In this document: positions 1 to 8,009 of the stretch, piece after piece
Position numbering within the stretch: position 1 is the stretch's first letter
Layout of the letters: each line of letters begins with the position of its first letter
Origin: Neobacillus bataviensis
GTDB taxonomy: Bacteria; Bacillota; Bacilli; Bacillales_B; DSM-18226
DNA: 64,000 bases
Assembly: GCF_019969725.1 (NCBI RefSeq)
Contig: NZ_JAHXYW010000017.1
Span: 18,019-82,018, forward strand
Reading direction: 5' to 3'
Notes under the pieces: generated by a model
What the model was told of the DNA's origin: nothing
The model's input: only the letters and a program-made list of their open reading frames with translations
Databases searched by the model: none
Made by a program: the position numbers and the translations under genes

Positions 1-351
1 AGCACCGCGTGCATAAATTTTCCCATCACGAATTTCTGCCCCATACGGATTGCTTGACCAGCCGTCCCCTTCTGGAACTACATCCACATGGCAGAGAATG
101 CCAAGCAGCTCTTTTCCTTCACCAAACTCCAGGTGTCCTGCTAAATTGCCAACATTTTTTGGAGTAAATCCATCTTTTTCACCGAGCTGAAGCATATAAT
201 CGAGCGCTTCTTTAACCCCCTGCCCAAGAGGCGCTTCCGGAGTAGTATTTTCTTCGTCTAAAAGACTTTTAATATGTAATAATCCCTGGGTGTCTTTAAT
301 GAGTGCATCTTTTCGTTTTTCAACCTCACTCATCCAATTAATCTTTGTCAA
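1..351 (-). CDS. pepV: Dipeptidase PepV (M20 family), N-terminal part, truncated by window edge
   Basis: The first 117 codons of an M20 zinc dipeptidase of the PepV/YtjP type, which cleaves dipeptides in the cytoplasm; the rest lies beyond base 1. The translation contains a conserved beginning (NWMSEVEKRKDAL) and, near the edge, the metal-site segment LLGILCHVDVVPEGDGW, where His and Asp of the HVD motif are the expected zinc ligands. I place the start at a TTG (349-351) because GGGGGT lies at the right distance before it; an in-frame ATG at 331-333 is the alternative. Family assignment is firm, the start moderately so. Confidence 0.9.
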   Translation of the reverse strand, partial: MTKINWMSEVEKRKDALIKDTQGLLHIKSLLDEENTTPEAPLGQGVKEALDYMLQLGEKDGFTPKNVGNLAGHLEFGEGKELLGILCHVDVVPEGDGWSSNPYGAEIRDGKIYARGA

Positions 352-767
352 TGTTTTACCCCCATGTTAAGATATGTATTTCTTTTTTAACAATATCATT
401 ATGGCAATTATCTTATCAATTTTAAAAAAACTATCCAAATATTAAATTGTTTTTTACTAAAAATTCAAAAAATTATCATAAACCACACATTATTCCCCAT
501 ACGATATAGTATCAGCCATGAAAGAGAGGGAAAAAAGCCGAACAATTTTTGTAAATTTAGAAAGATTATTTTGTTAATTTTACTATAGTGGTAGAAATTT
601 TCAGAAATTATGGGTACAATATGGTTAGATGTATGACATCTAAGTACCAACTTCGAGCATCCATGAAAAGGAGTTGTCTGCGCGGAAAAGAAAATTACAT
701 ATTGTCAAAGAGGCTGTCGGTAGAGGGATTAAGCCATAGGTTTGAAATTAGGATAGGGAGTGGTTCT
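352..767. other. AT-rich intergenic region without a supported gene
   Basis: About 415 bases between divergently read pepV and ytzE. It is very AT-rich. The open frames that cross it (465-650 minus, and the upstream extension of ytzE from 588) have no ribosome binding site or recognisable protein sequence. Promoters of both neighbours presumably lie here, but I see no element clear enough to name. Confidence 0.5.
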
Positions 768-989
768 TTGAAACCTTCAACTAACCGGATGTTAAACCGC
801 ATCAAATGTATCTACATGTTTATCCGCAATAACGGCACTGTAACAACGCAGGAACTTGTAGAGGAATTTGGTATCACTCCTCGCACCATACAACGAGATT
901 TAAATGTCTTAGCCTATAATGACTTGGTCATAAGCCCAAGCCGCGGAAAATGGACTACTACAGAAAAGAAAGTGAAGATGTCATCTTAA
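768..989 (+). CDS. ytzE: DeoR-type small HTH regulator YtzE
   Basis: A 73-residue protein consisting almost only of a DeoR-family winged helix-turn-helix: the core TTQELVEEFGITPRTIQRDL is the typical recognition-helix segment, followed by a short wing ending in Lys/Ser. There is no sugar-phosphate effector domain, so this is a stand-alone DNA-binding module, as in B. subtilis YtzE, which it resembles closely. The start is TTG at 768-770 preceded by AGGGAGTGG; an open frame reaches back to 588 but that extension is low-complexity and unsupported. A bidirectional terminator follows. The regulated genes are unknown. Confidence 0.85.
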   Translation: MKPSTNRMLNRIKCIYMFIRNNGTVTTQELVEEFGITPRTIQRDLNVLAYNDLVISPSRGKWTTTEKKVKMSS

Positions 990-1021
990 AACAAAAAAAC
1001 ATGAAAATAAGCATAAAAAAA

Positions 1022-1049
1022 GTACACGAGATAATCGTGTGCTTTTTTG
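1022..1049. terminator. Bidirectional Rho-independent terminator
   Basis: Stem ACACGA / TCGTGT (1024-1029 and 1035-1040) flanked by A-runs on the left and T-runs on the right. It can serve ytzE on the plus strand and the small minus-strand gene ending at 1060. Confidence 0.8.
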
Positions 1050-1059
1050 TTACTGAAAA

Positions 1060-1188
1060 TTACCGATTTTCATGCATTTGATCAAATTTGATAATGTTAT
1101 TGAACTCCTGCTCACTTAAAATTCCGAGCTTTTTAAATAAAAATGAATATAGATAAATCCTCCGCTGCAATCGAGGGTTAATATACAT
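1060..1188 (-). CDS. Small conserved-looking protein, 42 aa, function unknown
   Basis: A short frame encoding 42 residues, beginning MYINPRLQRRIYLYSFLFK and ending in DQMHENR. The support is its position: AGGAGGCG sits seven bases before the ATG, the stop lies directly at a bidirectional terminator, and the rest of the gap has no better explanation. The sequence has a basic, aromatic N-terminal half and an amphipathic LSEQEFNNIIKF helix, with no membrane segment or cysteine. I do not recognise a named family. It could be a regulator-sized or spore-related protein, but nothing in the sequence decides that. Confidence 0.6.
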   Translation of the reverse strand: MYINPRLQRRIYLYSFLFKKLGILSEQEFNNIIKFDQMHENR

Positions 1189-1281
1189 CTCATTCGCCTC
1201 CTATTTGTATTTATAATATTCGCCGAATCTAATAAAGTTTCCTTCACGCAAAAAATATTCTTTAAGTGAAAAAAAATCGTT

Positions 1282-1309
1282 TTGAAAGTTTTTCATAGTA
1301 TGCTATATT
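1282..1309 (+). promoter_or_regulatory. Sigma-A-type promoter for the amino-acid permease
   Basis: A -35 TTGAAA (1282-1287) is separated by 16 bases from an extended -10, TGC-TATATT (1301-1309), about 60 bases before the permease start. Confidence 0.55.
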
Positions 1310-1371
1310 AGTATAAAATACTTTAATGCTTAAAAGCGTCTAAGTAAAAGAGAAAAGTGAGTTGAAACAAC

Positions 1372-2742
1372 ATGGAAAATAATCAACAGAACTTAAAAAA
1401 GGGGTTATTGCCGAGGCATGTCCAGTTTATTGCACTAGCTGGCATGATTGGTACGGGGATATTTAAAGGAAGCTCTGATACATTGAATATCGCCGGGCCA
1501 AGCGTCGTCGTTACTTATTTAATTGGCGGGCTCATCCTCTTTATCATCATGGCCGCGTTAGGGGAAATGGCGTTGGCCTTTCCGAACTTCAATGTGCAGC
1601 ATTTAGTCAATAAAGCATTCGGCTTTCAGGTTTCGTTTATTGTCGGCTGGCTGTACTGGATTAACTGGATCCTTGTTACGGTAGTGGAATTATTAGCAGC
1701 AGGAAGTTTTCTGCAATATTGGTTCCCTTCTGCCCCATTATGGCTATTAAGCTTTCTTTGTGCAGTTGTTATTGTAGGAATCAATTTAACCCAAGTGAAA
1801 TATTATGGTGAACTGGAGTTTTGGTTTGCAGGAATTAAGATTTTGGCGTTAATCGCTTTTATTGTGCTAGGATTTTTCCTTCTATTAGGAATCATTCCTG
1901 GTTCCTCACACGATTCCTTCGCCAACTATACAGCACATGGAGGATTTTTCCCACACGGTGCAGGCGGCATGTTTAGTGCTTTTTTAGTGGTTATGTTTTC
2001 TTATGGCGGTGCTGAATTAATCGGCGTTGCGGTTACTGAGACTAAAGATGCTGAACGAGTTTTGCCGAAAATTATTAAAGGCGCTGTTTGGCGCGTCATT
2101 ATTTTTTACATTTTACCGATCCTGATTATTTGTGGACTTATGCCATGGAATAAAGTTTCCGGCGCAGAAAGCCCGTTTGTTCAGGTTTTTAGCAGCACAG
2201 GTCTCCCAGGTGCAGCACATATTATGAATTTCGTCTTATTAACAGCCGTTCTATCAGCGGCCAATTCAGGTATATATGCGACATCGAGAACGTTATTCTC
2301 GATGGCACAAAGCGGTGTCGCACCAAAAAGCTTGTTAAAAACCTCGAAGTCTGGCATTCCTATAACTGGAATTATGATTACAAGTGCCTTTATTTTAGGC
2401 GGAGTTTATTTAGCTTATATAACTCCTAGTCAGGTTATCAGCTACCTTATGACCATCCCAGGTTTTACGGTAATGTTAATTTGGATTAGTATTTGTGCGG
2501 CCCAATTAAAACTCCGACCCCTTTATAAAAAGCAATCGGCTTTTCGTGTAAAATGGTATCCATATACAACCATATTTGCAATTGTGTCCTTATGCATCAT
2601 ATTTATTGGATTTCTATTAAACCCTAACAATGTAATTGGATCAACCGTTTCTCTCGTAACGGTTGCGGTTTTAATTATTCTTTCCTTCGCTGTAAAAAAA
2701 AGATGGACCTCAGTAAACCTGAATTCTATTAGGCAAGTATAA
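1372..2742 (+). CDS. APC-superfamily amino-acid permease
   Basis: A 456-residue inner-membrane transporter of the amino acid-polyamine-organocation superfamily, AAT branch. The opening HVQFIALAGMIGTGIFKGSS is the substrate-binding unwound region of TM1 (GMIGTGIF), and roughly twelve hydrophobic segments follow, ending with a short basic tail. It should import an amino acid with protons. The sequence does not reveal which one; the AAT branch includes permeases for aromatic, basic and small neutral amino acids. It stands alone with its own promoter and a bidirectional terminator shared with the convergent LysR gene. Confidence 0.85.
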   Translation: MENNQQNLKKGLLPRHVQFIALAGMIGTGIFKGSSDTLNIAGPSVVVTYLIGGLILFIIMAALGEMALAFPNFNVQHLVNKAFGFQVSFIVGWLYWINWILVTVVELLAAGSFLQYWFPSAPLWLLSFLCAVVIVGINLTQVKYYGELEFWFAGIKILALIAFIVLGFFLLLGIIPGSSHDSFANYTAHGGFFPHGAGGMFSAFLVVMFSYGGAELIGVAVTETKDAERVLPKIIKGAVWRVIIFYILPILIICGLMPWNKVSGAESPFVQVFSSTGLPGAAHIMNFVLLTAVLSAANSGIYATSRTLFSMAQSGVAPKSLLKTSKSGIPITGIMITSAFILGGVYLAYITPSQVISYLMTIPGFTVMLIWISICAAQLKLRPLYKKQSAFRVKWYPYTTIFAIVSLCIIFIGFLLNPNNVIGSTVSLVTVAVLIILSFAVKKRWTSVNLNSIRQV

Positions 2743-2770
2743 AAAGTCAGCAAAATTGCTGACTTTTTTC
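2741..2770. terminator. Bidirectional terminator between permease and LysR gene
   Basis: Perfect stem AAGTCAGCAA / TTGCTGACTT (2744-2765) with A-run before and T-run after, serving both convergent genes. Confidence 0.9.
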
Positions 2771-2774
2771 TATT

Positions 2775-3662
2775 TTAAGAAAGAGAGATTTTTGAAAAGT
2801 AGTTGATAACAAATTGGCGAAATTGCTTGGCAGCATCAGAATGATATCGCCTTTTTGACCAACCTAATCCTATTGTTCTTTGACAATTTGGTTCAATGAT
2901 TTGGAGCTTGTGTGAAAAAGGATTTAAGTTATGCACCCACGACAATCCTGGCACAAAGGCAATTCCGAGGCCTTGTCTAACAAGATCACCAATTACCCCT
3001 GGTTCATCCCCTTCGAATGCGATAGTTGGAACAAACCCGGCTTGCCGGCAAAATTCATCAGTTAGATTGCGGAATCCATAACCTGTATTCATACTGATAA
3101 ACGGCTCTTCCTTTACTTCATAAAGATAAATCTTTTCCCGATTGGCCAGCCGATGACGCGGTGGAACAATTAAATAAATGTCTTCAGTGATAAGCGGTTC
3201 CCAAACAAGCTCATCCCCTTCCATTGGCACGGAAGAAATACAAAAGTCAATTTCTGCCTTTTCAAGCTGGAGTTTCATGGAAGAAGTGGACTCTAATACC
3301 TGCTGAAATTTAACATCAGGCGATTGCTTTAAAAACGAACTCAATAAATCTGGCAAAACTCTTGGAATGCTGACGGCCAATTTTATTTGATTTTGGCTCC
3401 TCTCTGCTAATTCCACAATTTCTCTTTTTCCCTCATTCAACTCCAGAAATGCCCGGTTCACTCGTTCTAAAAACAGTTTACCAAAAGCATTTAAACTGAT
3501 TTGTCTATTAGCCCGATCGAATAACGGCACACCCAGGTCTTCTTCTAAACGGGATATCGTTTTACTTAAAGATGGCTGGGCAATCTTAAGTTCTTCTGCT
3601 GCCCGAGTCATATGCTCAAGCCTGGCAACAGTTTGGAAATACTTTAGCTGCAAAAGCTCCAT
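2775..3662 (-). CDS. LysR-family transcriptional regulator
   Basis: A 295-residue LTTR. Residues 1-60 form the winged HTH (LKYFQTVARLEHMTRAAEEL, then QPSLSKTISRLEEDLG), a linker helix follows to about 90, and the remainder is the periplasmic-binding-protein-like effector domain (PDLLSSFLKQSPDVKF, then the GLGIAFVPG stretch typical of subdomain II). The start at 3662 is chosen because GGAAGGTGGA precedes it; seven codons upstream are also open. It is divergent from the YhgE-type gene across about 125 AT-rich bases, the usual arrangement for an LTTR controlling its neighbour. Effector and target are not evident. Confidence 0.85.
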   Translation of the reverse strand: MELLQLKYFQTVARLEHMTRAAEELKIAQPSLSKTISRLEEDLGVPLFDRANRQISLNAFGKLFLERVNRAFLELNEGKREIVELAERSQNQIKLAVSIPRVLPDLLSSFLKQSPDVKFQQVLESTSSMKLQLEKAEIDFCISSVPMEGDELVWEPLITEDIYLIVPPRHRLANREKIYLYEVKEEPFISMNTGYGFRNLTDEFCRQAGFVPTIAFEGDEPGVIGDLVRQGLGIAFVPGLSWVHNLNPFSHKLQIIEPNCQRTIGLGWSKRRYHSDAAKQFRQFVINYFSKISLS

Positions 3663-3788
3663 GCTTAGTCCACCTTCCATCATAGATTAAAGGCTATTAT
3701 TTTATAGATAATTATATATTATACATTATATAAAAAAGTATATATCATATTGTTTATGCTAAAAAAATTTACGATAATAGGGGGAAAT

Positions 3789-5789
3789 ATGAAGGGGATA
3801 AATTTAGTATTCAGAGACTTAAAAGCGATGTGGCATCATAAGCATGGCAGAATCGCGTTAATTTTTCTTCTCATTGTGCCATTAATTTATTCCGGCTTTT
3901 TTATCGCTGGATATTGGAATCCATATGGCCGATTAGACCAGCTTCCAGTAGCTGTAGTGAATTTAGATAAAGGGGGCATGATGGATAGCCGCCCCATTGA
4001 CGCGGGAGAAGAATTTGTTAAAAACCTAAAAGAAAACAAGGATTTGAACTTCCAGTTTGTATCAGATAAGAAGGCAAATCAAGGACTTAAAGACGGGGAT
4101 TACTACATGGTCCTGACGATTCCGAAGGATTTTTCACAAAATGTAAGTACCTTAATGGATGAACATCCTAAGCCTGCCAAACTGATGTATAAAACGAATC
4201 CTGGTAAAAACTTTGTTGCCTCACAAATTAGCACGACCGCAACTGAAAAAATGAAAACAAAAATTGCGGCCAGTATCACAAAATCCTATGCAGATGGCGT
4301 GTTTGCTAAATTCCAAGAGGTAGCACAAGGATTACGTGCTGCGGGTGAAGGGGCAACTGAATTATATCAAGGTACCAGTGATGCCAAAAATGGAATGGTT
4401 AAATTATCGGATGGAATTGAGCGTTTACACGATGGCTCTGAGCAACTCAAGGAAGGAAGCAGTAAACTATCCAGCGGCCAGCAGAAATTAGCGCAAGGGT
4501 TAGAAAGAATTCAGGACAGTACCCAACAATTGTCCATCGGATTAACGAAGCTGACAGATGGACATGCCTCCTTAGAAGCAGGTGCGGCTCATTTACTTGA
4601 TGGTACAAATACCTGGTCTGATGGAAGTAAGAAGCAGGCTCAAGGACTGACACATGCGAAAAGCACAGCCTTTAGTCTTAAAACAATGCTTGAAGAGTAC
4701 ATGCAAAATCATCCTGAAGCAAAAGATGACCCAGATTTACAGCAAATCATCGGAAGTGCCAACAGTTTAGCCCAAGAATCAGACTCACTTAACACTGGGC
4801 AAACTCAGCTTGCGGCAGGTGCAGAAGAAATTGCCCTGGGAGCATCCAAGCTTAATGCTGGTATGAAGCAATTTGCTCCAAAAATGCAGGAAGCTGCTGA
4901 TGGTGCCAAACAAATTTCCGATGGAACAGTTCAATTTACAAGCGGATTTGCTCAATGGGAGAAAGGCTTCTCAACCTTAAATCATGGGATTTCTGATCTA
5001 GCAAAAGGCGGTTCTCGGTTAGGTGATGGTTCCAATCAATTGCTTAACGGCCTCGGCCAATTAACAGCTGGTTCGAATGAATTATCGACCAAATTAAATG
5101 ATGCAGCGCAAAAAACATCCAATGTGCACAGTAATGACCAATTAACATCGATGTTCTCTGAGCCTGTTAAATTAGTAGAATCAAAATTATCCAATGTTCC
5201 AAACTATGGTATAGGGATTACTCCTTATTTTCTTTCGCTTGCCTTTTATGTCGGGGGAATCATGGCCGCCAATATTCTGCCATTAGGACGCAGGCAGGAC
5301 CTAAAGGTTAATGGAACTGTGCACTTTATCAATAAACTTGCCCTTAAGTACTCTATTGGGCTAGTTCAAGCCATCATTGTTGATTTGGTTATTTTGTTTG
5401 GATTTAAAGTACATGTGGCGAGCATCCCGATGTTTTTATTATCAAGTATTATTGTTTCATTTACATTTATGACCTTTATATTAATGCTGGTGACGTTATT
5501 CGGAGTAGCAGGAAAGTTCCTTGCTGTCACATTTTTAGTGCTTCAGTTGGCCACCTGCGGCGGTACTTTCCCTGGTGAATTGGGGAACCCTGTTCTTAGT
5601 AAGATAGGAAGTGTTCTGCCTATGGCACACTCTTTACGGGGATTCCAGGATGTCATTACATTAGGAGATTGGGCACAGCTCGGGCACCAAATTATGATAT
5701 TAATCTTTTATTTAGTAATTGCTGCCGGGGTTACTTGGGTAACAAGTCATGTCCAGCATTCAAATTCTAAGGTCGATGCCGTACATTAA
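3789..5789 (+). CDS. YhgE/Pip-type membrane protein with ABC-2-like permease domain
   Basis: A 666-residue membrane protein. One transmembrane segment lies at about residues 22-40 (RIALIFLLIVPLIYSGFFIA), followed by an extracytoplasmic domain (PVAVVNLDKGG), a long stretch rich in repeated Leu/Asp-Gly steps (LSDGIERLHDGSEQLKEGSS) likely to form an extended helical stalk, and a C-terminal block of about five membrane helices of the ABC2_membrane type. This is the YhgE/Pip architecture; relatives act as phage receptors or export-linked proteins, but the physiological role is unsettled. ATG 3789 is preferred to 3750 because AGGGGGA precedes it. Terminated by the hairpin at 5806-5848. Confidence 0.85.
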   Translation: MKGINLVFRDLKAMWHHKHGRIALIFLLIVPLIYSGFFIAGYWNPYGRLDQLPVAVVNLDKGGMMDSRPIDAGEEFVKNLKENKDLNFQFVSDKKANQGLKDGDYYMVLTIPKDFSQNVSTLMDEHPKPAKLMYKTNPGKNFVASQISTTATEKMKTKIAASITKSYADGVFAKFQEVAQGLRAAGEGATELYQGTSDAKNGMVKLSDGIERLHDGSEQLKEGSSKLSSGQQKLAQGLERIQDSTQQLSIGLTKLTDGHASLEAGAAHLLDGTNTWSDGSKKQAQGLTHAKSTAFSLKTMLEEYMQNHPEAKDDPDLQQIIGSANSLAQESDSLNTGQTQLAAGAEEIALGASKLNAGMKQFAPKMQEAADGAKQISDGTVQFTSGFAQWEKGFSTLNHGISDLAKGGSRLGDGSNQLLNGLGQLTAGSNELSTKLNDAAQKTSNVHSNDQLTSMFSEPVKLVESKLSNVPNYGIGITPYFLSLAFYVGGIMAANILPLGRRQDLKVNGTVHFINKLALKYSIGLVQAIIVDLVILFGFKVHVASIPMFLLSSIIVSFTFMTFILMLVTLFGVAGKFLAVTFLVLQLATCGGTFPGELGNPVLSKIGSVLPMAHSLRGFQDVITLGDWAQLGHQIMILIFYLVIAAGVTWVTSHVQHSNSKVDAVH

Positions 5790-5805
5790 AAATATCAAAA
5801 CAAGT

Positions 5806-5848
5806 AAAAAAGCAGTGCGGTTTCACAACATAAATCGCACTGCTTTCT
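5806..5848. terminator. Terminator between yhgE-like gene and the convergent operon
   Basis: Stem AAAGCAGTGCG / CGCACTGCTTT with a 16-base loop. A T-run follows it on the minus strand (6-7 T) and a weaker one on the plus strand, so it can stop both transcripts. Confidence 0.75.
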
Positions 5849-5861
5849 AAAATTGGCTGCC

Positions 5862-6101
5862 TTACTTATTGCCGAAATCCCCAGAAAATTGCTTTACCAC
5901 TGCTTGTACTTCCTCTAATTTTTCTGGTTTCAATAGGCTAATCATCTTCGGGATAAACTGTTGAATATCATCTTGTGAAAAAGTGCCTTCGTTTTGTTTC
6001 CTGAAGTTTTCTGTAAGTACTGCTTTTGCTTCATCCTCTTTGCCCTCTTGCACTCTTTGTAAAATAAAATTTAAAAACATTTCTTGTCCTTGCTTGTCCA
6101 T
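5862..6101 (-). CDS. Conserved hypothetical protein, 79 aa
   Basis: A 79-residue soluble, helical, charged protein (MDKQGQEMFLNFILQRVQEG at the start, ending in SGDFGNK). TAGGAGG precedes the ATG. It is the last gene of the apparent operon SRPBCC-arsR-this gene, only 29 bases after arsR, with a terminator behind it. No signal, membrane segment or metal motif. Similar short proteins occur in other bacilli, but I know of no function; operon membership suggests it responds to the same signal as the ArsR protein. Confidence 0.7.
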   Translation of the reverse strand: MDKQGQEMFLNFILQRVQEGKEDEAKAVLTENFRKQNEGTFSQDDIQQFIPKMISLLKPEKLEEVQAVVKQFSGDFGNK

Positions 6102-6130
6102 TTTTTTTGCCTCCTAAAAATTTAATTGAT

Positions 6131-6478
6131 TTACTTTTTCTTTTGATTCTCGATATCGGAATCCGCTTCAACAAATAATCTAAGTGCTGTAAGCTTATTT
6201 TCCCAAAATAGTTCAAAATATTGGAGCCAATCTTTTAGTTCAAATAGTGGCTCAGGTTCTAGCTTGTACCTTGTTTCCCTGCCGACTTTCCGTTCTTTAA
6301 CCAGTCCCGCATCTGCTAAAACCCTAAGGTGCTTAGAAACAGCTGTCCGGCTAATCGGATAATGTTCACTGATAGCTGTAACAGGCAATTCTTGATTGCT
6401 TAAAAGTTTTAATAAGCTCCGGCGGGTCGGATCAGCAATGGCTTGAAAGACATCATGCTTTGCTGAAGAAGCAACCAT
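6131..6478 (-). CDS. ArsR/SmtB-family repressor
   Basis: A 115-residue winged-helix repressor: QAIADPTRRSLLKLL, then PISRTAVSKHLRVLADAGLV (recognition helix) and a wing VGRETRYKL. The metal-binding cysteine motif (CVC) of classical ArsR is absent, so this belongs to the subgroup paired with SRPBCC/AHSA1 proteins, where the ligand is unlikely to be a metal thiolate. Its ATG directly follows the TAA of the SRPBCC gene (TAAATG), so the two are translationally coupled. It probably autoregulates through the duplicated 14-bp element upstream of the operon. Confidence 0.88.
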   Translation of the reverse strand: MVASSAKHDVFQAIADPTRRSLLKLLSNQELPVTAISEHYPISRTAVSKHLRVLADAGLVKERKVGRETRYKLEPEPLFELKDWLQYFELFWENKLTALRLFVEADSDIENQKKK

Positions 6479-6904
6479 TTACGCCTCAACATATCCTTGC
6501 AATTTTTTAACAAGTCCTGCCCAGCCTTGGTTCATGTTTTCACGAATTGGAGCATGCGGTGCACCAAATTCGGTTGCTTTATTAATATCCCAGCCGCCAT
6601 GGATTAAGGTAAACTCTGTTTTTCCTTCAAGTTCCTTTAATTCAAAAGTTAAAGTCCAATCTTTACCCCAATTGAAAGAAAGACGGTTAGGTGGATCGAC
6701 TTCTGTGACTTTACAAGGTGACATTCCGAACTGACCAGCATTTAAATGAAATTCATGACCTTCTATCGGTTTCATATCATTGGGCATGAACCATGCTGCA
6801 AGTCCTTCTGAGGTAGCTACGGCATCCCAAACTTTATTAATGGGAGCATTATAAATCAACGTATACTTAATATCCTCTAATGTTTGTTGTGTATCATTTC
6901 CCAC
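6479..6904 (-). CDS. SRPBCC/AHSA1-domain protein
   Basis: A 141-residue protein made of one START-like SRPBCC fold, the AHSA1 (activator of Hsp90 ATPase homologue 1-like) type: NAPINKVWDAVATSEGLAAW at the N-terminus, PPNRLSFNWGKDW in the middle and a C-terminal amphipathic helix (MNQGWAGLVKKLQGYV). Such folds bind hydrophobic ligands in a central cavity; the ligand is unknown. The start is a GTG at 6904 because GAGGAGG lies eight bases upstream; an open frame to 6961 would overlap the promoter. It is the first gene of an operon with the ArsR repressor. Confidence 0.82.
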   Translation of the reverse strand: MGNDTQQTLEDIKYTLIYNAPINKVWDAVATSEGLAAWFMPNDMKPIEGHEFHLNAGQFGMSPCKVTEVDPPNRLSFNWGKDWTLTFELKELEGKTEFTLIHGGWDINKATEFGAPHAPIRENMNQGWAGLVKKLQGYVEA

Positions 6905-6947
6905 TTGTAAATCCTCCTCAAATTTCTTAAACAAGCCAAATACGAAA

Positions 6948-6998
6948 CCATTTGGTTTCACAATTAAGATAATATAACACCATTTGGTTTCACGTCAA
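6948..6998 (-). promoter_or_regulatory. Promoter with duplicated 14-bp operator of the SRPBCC-arsR operon
   Basis: Read on the minus strand there is a -35 TTGACG (6993-6998), 16 bases, then -10 TATATT (6971-6976). The 14-mer CCATTTGGTTTCAC (plus-strand sense) occurs twice, exactly 32 bp apart (6948-6961 and 6980-6993): one copy fills the spacer, the other covers the region just downstream of the start site. The distal copy also has GAAACC/GGTTTC dyad symmetry. This layout fits repression by the ArsR protein of the operon (inference). Confidence 0.7.
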
Positions 6999-7005
6999 GC
7001 ATTAT

Positions 7006-7033
7006 TTAAAAAAGAGCTCTGGCATTGAGCTCT
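7006..7033 (-). terminator. Terminator of the SAM decarboxylase gene
   Basis: Stem AGAGCTC / GAGCTCT (7013-7019, 7027-7033) followed on the minus strand by a six-T run. The stem overlaps the stop codon of the gene. Confidence 0.75.
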
Positions 7034-7844
7034 ATTGGGCAATATTTTTTCCGTAAAAGATTTCGTCCATTTCCAGCTTTAATCTTTCTGTAATTTCAAT
7101 GTGTTCATCAGGAGTTAATTTATCCTTTGTATATCCAAATAAATAATTATTTAAATCAAATTCACGCAGTTTGCATTTCGTATGAAAAATATTTTCCTGA
7201 TAGACATTAACATCAATCATATCGAACAATTCGCCTACATCATCAGGTATGTAATTTTGGATTGAGCTGATTTCATGATCGATAAATAGCTTGTGTCCCG
7301 TTTTGTCTCTTGTAAAGCCGCGTACTCGGTAATCGATCGTCATAACGTCAGTTTCAAACGAGCGAATAAGATAATGTAGTGCCTTAAGCGGGGATATTTC
7401 ACCGCAGGTTGAAACATCAATATCGGCCCTAAATGTACTTATTCCTTCATCAGGATGAAATTCAGGATATGTATGAACCGTAATATGACTCTTATCTAAT
7501 TGCATCACCACAGATTCCGGCAAAGGGCCAGGAGATTCCTCGAATGCTTCTTCTGGGGCGTTTGCTGCAACAGGTCCTTCAGATACAAGCAAGGTGACGC
7601 TTGCACCAGCCGGCTCAAAATCCTGGCTTGCAACATTTAAAACATGTGCCCCAATAATATCAGAAACATGTTTCAATATATTTTGCAATCTATCCGCACT
7701 ATATTGCTCATCAATGTACTTTAGATAAGCCTCACGCTCTTCCCGGGTCCTCGTAAAGCAAATATCATACATATTAAAACTTAGAGATTTAGTAAGGTTA
7801 TTAAAGCCGTGTAATTCAATTGCCTGCTCATGTGTCAGTTTCAT
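7032..7844 (-). CDS. speD: S-adenosylmethionine decarboxylase, long (E. coli SpeD) type
   Basis: A 270-residue pyruvoyl-dependent AdoMet decarboxylase making decarboxylated SAM for spermidine synthesis. The self-cleavage site is visible as [12 protein letters not shown]: Ser119 would become the pyruvoyl group, with the conserved His of VHTYPE close behind. The length and FNMYDICF / [16 protein letters not shown] segments match the enterobacterial SpeD class rather than the short (about 126-residue) SpeH form of B. subtilis. GGGGGA precedes the ATG. It is monocistronic, with no spermidine synthase gene nearby. Confidence 0.9.
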   Translation of the reverse strand: MKLTHEQAIELHGFNNLTKSLSFNMYDICFTRTREEREAYLKYIDEQYSADRLQNILKHVSDIIGAHVLNVASQDFEPAGASVTLLVSEGPVAANAPEEAFEESPGPLPESVVMQLDKSHITVHTYPEFHPDEGISTFRADIDVSTCGEISPLKALHYLIRSFETDVMTIDYRVRGFTRDKTGHKLFIDHEISSIQNYIPDDVGELFDMIDVNVYQENIFHTKCKLREFDLNNYLFGYTKDKLTPDEHIEITERLKLEMDEIFYGKNIAQ

Positions 7845-8009
7845 GAACGCTGTCCCCCTAAGATAAAAAGGTAATTATCGCAAGTAAATATTATTAATTT
7901 ACCCATAGTTCCTTTTTTTATGGAAAACTAATATTGCATGGTAAAAGATACTAATTCCCCTCATAATTCTTCGATTCCTGTGGAAAATAATTGAAGATGA
8001 GGTGAAAGA

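Noticed and set aside
588..767. N-terminal extension of YtzE (about 60 residues)
   Set aside because: Low-similarity sequence, no ribosome binding site at 588, whereas TTG 768 has AGGGAGTGG and matches the family length.
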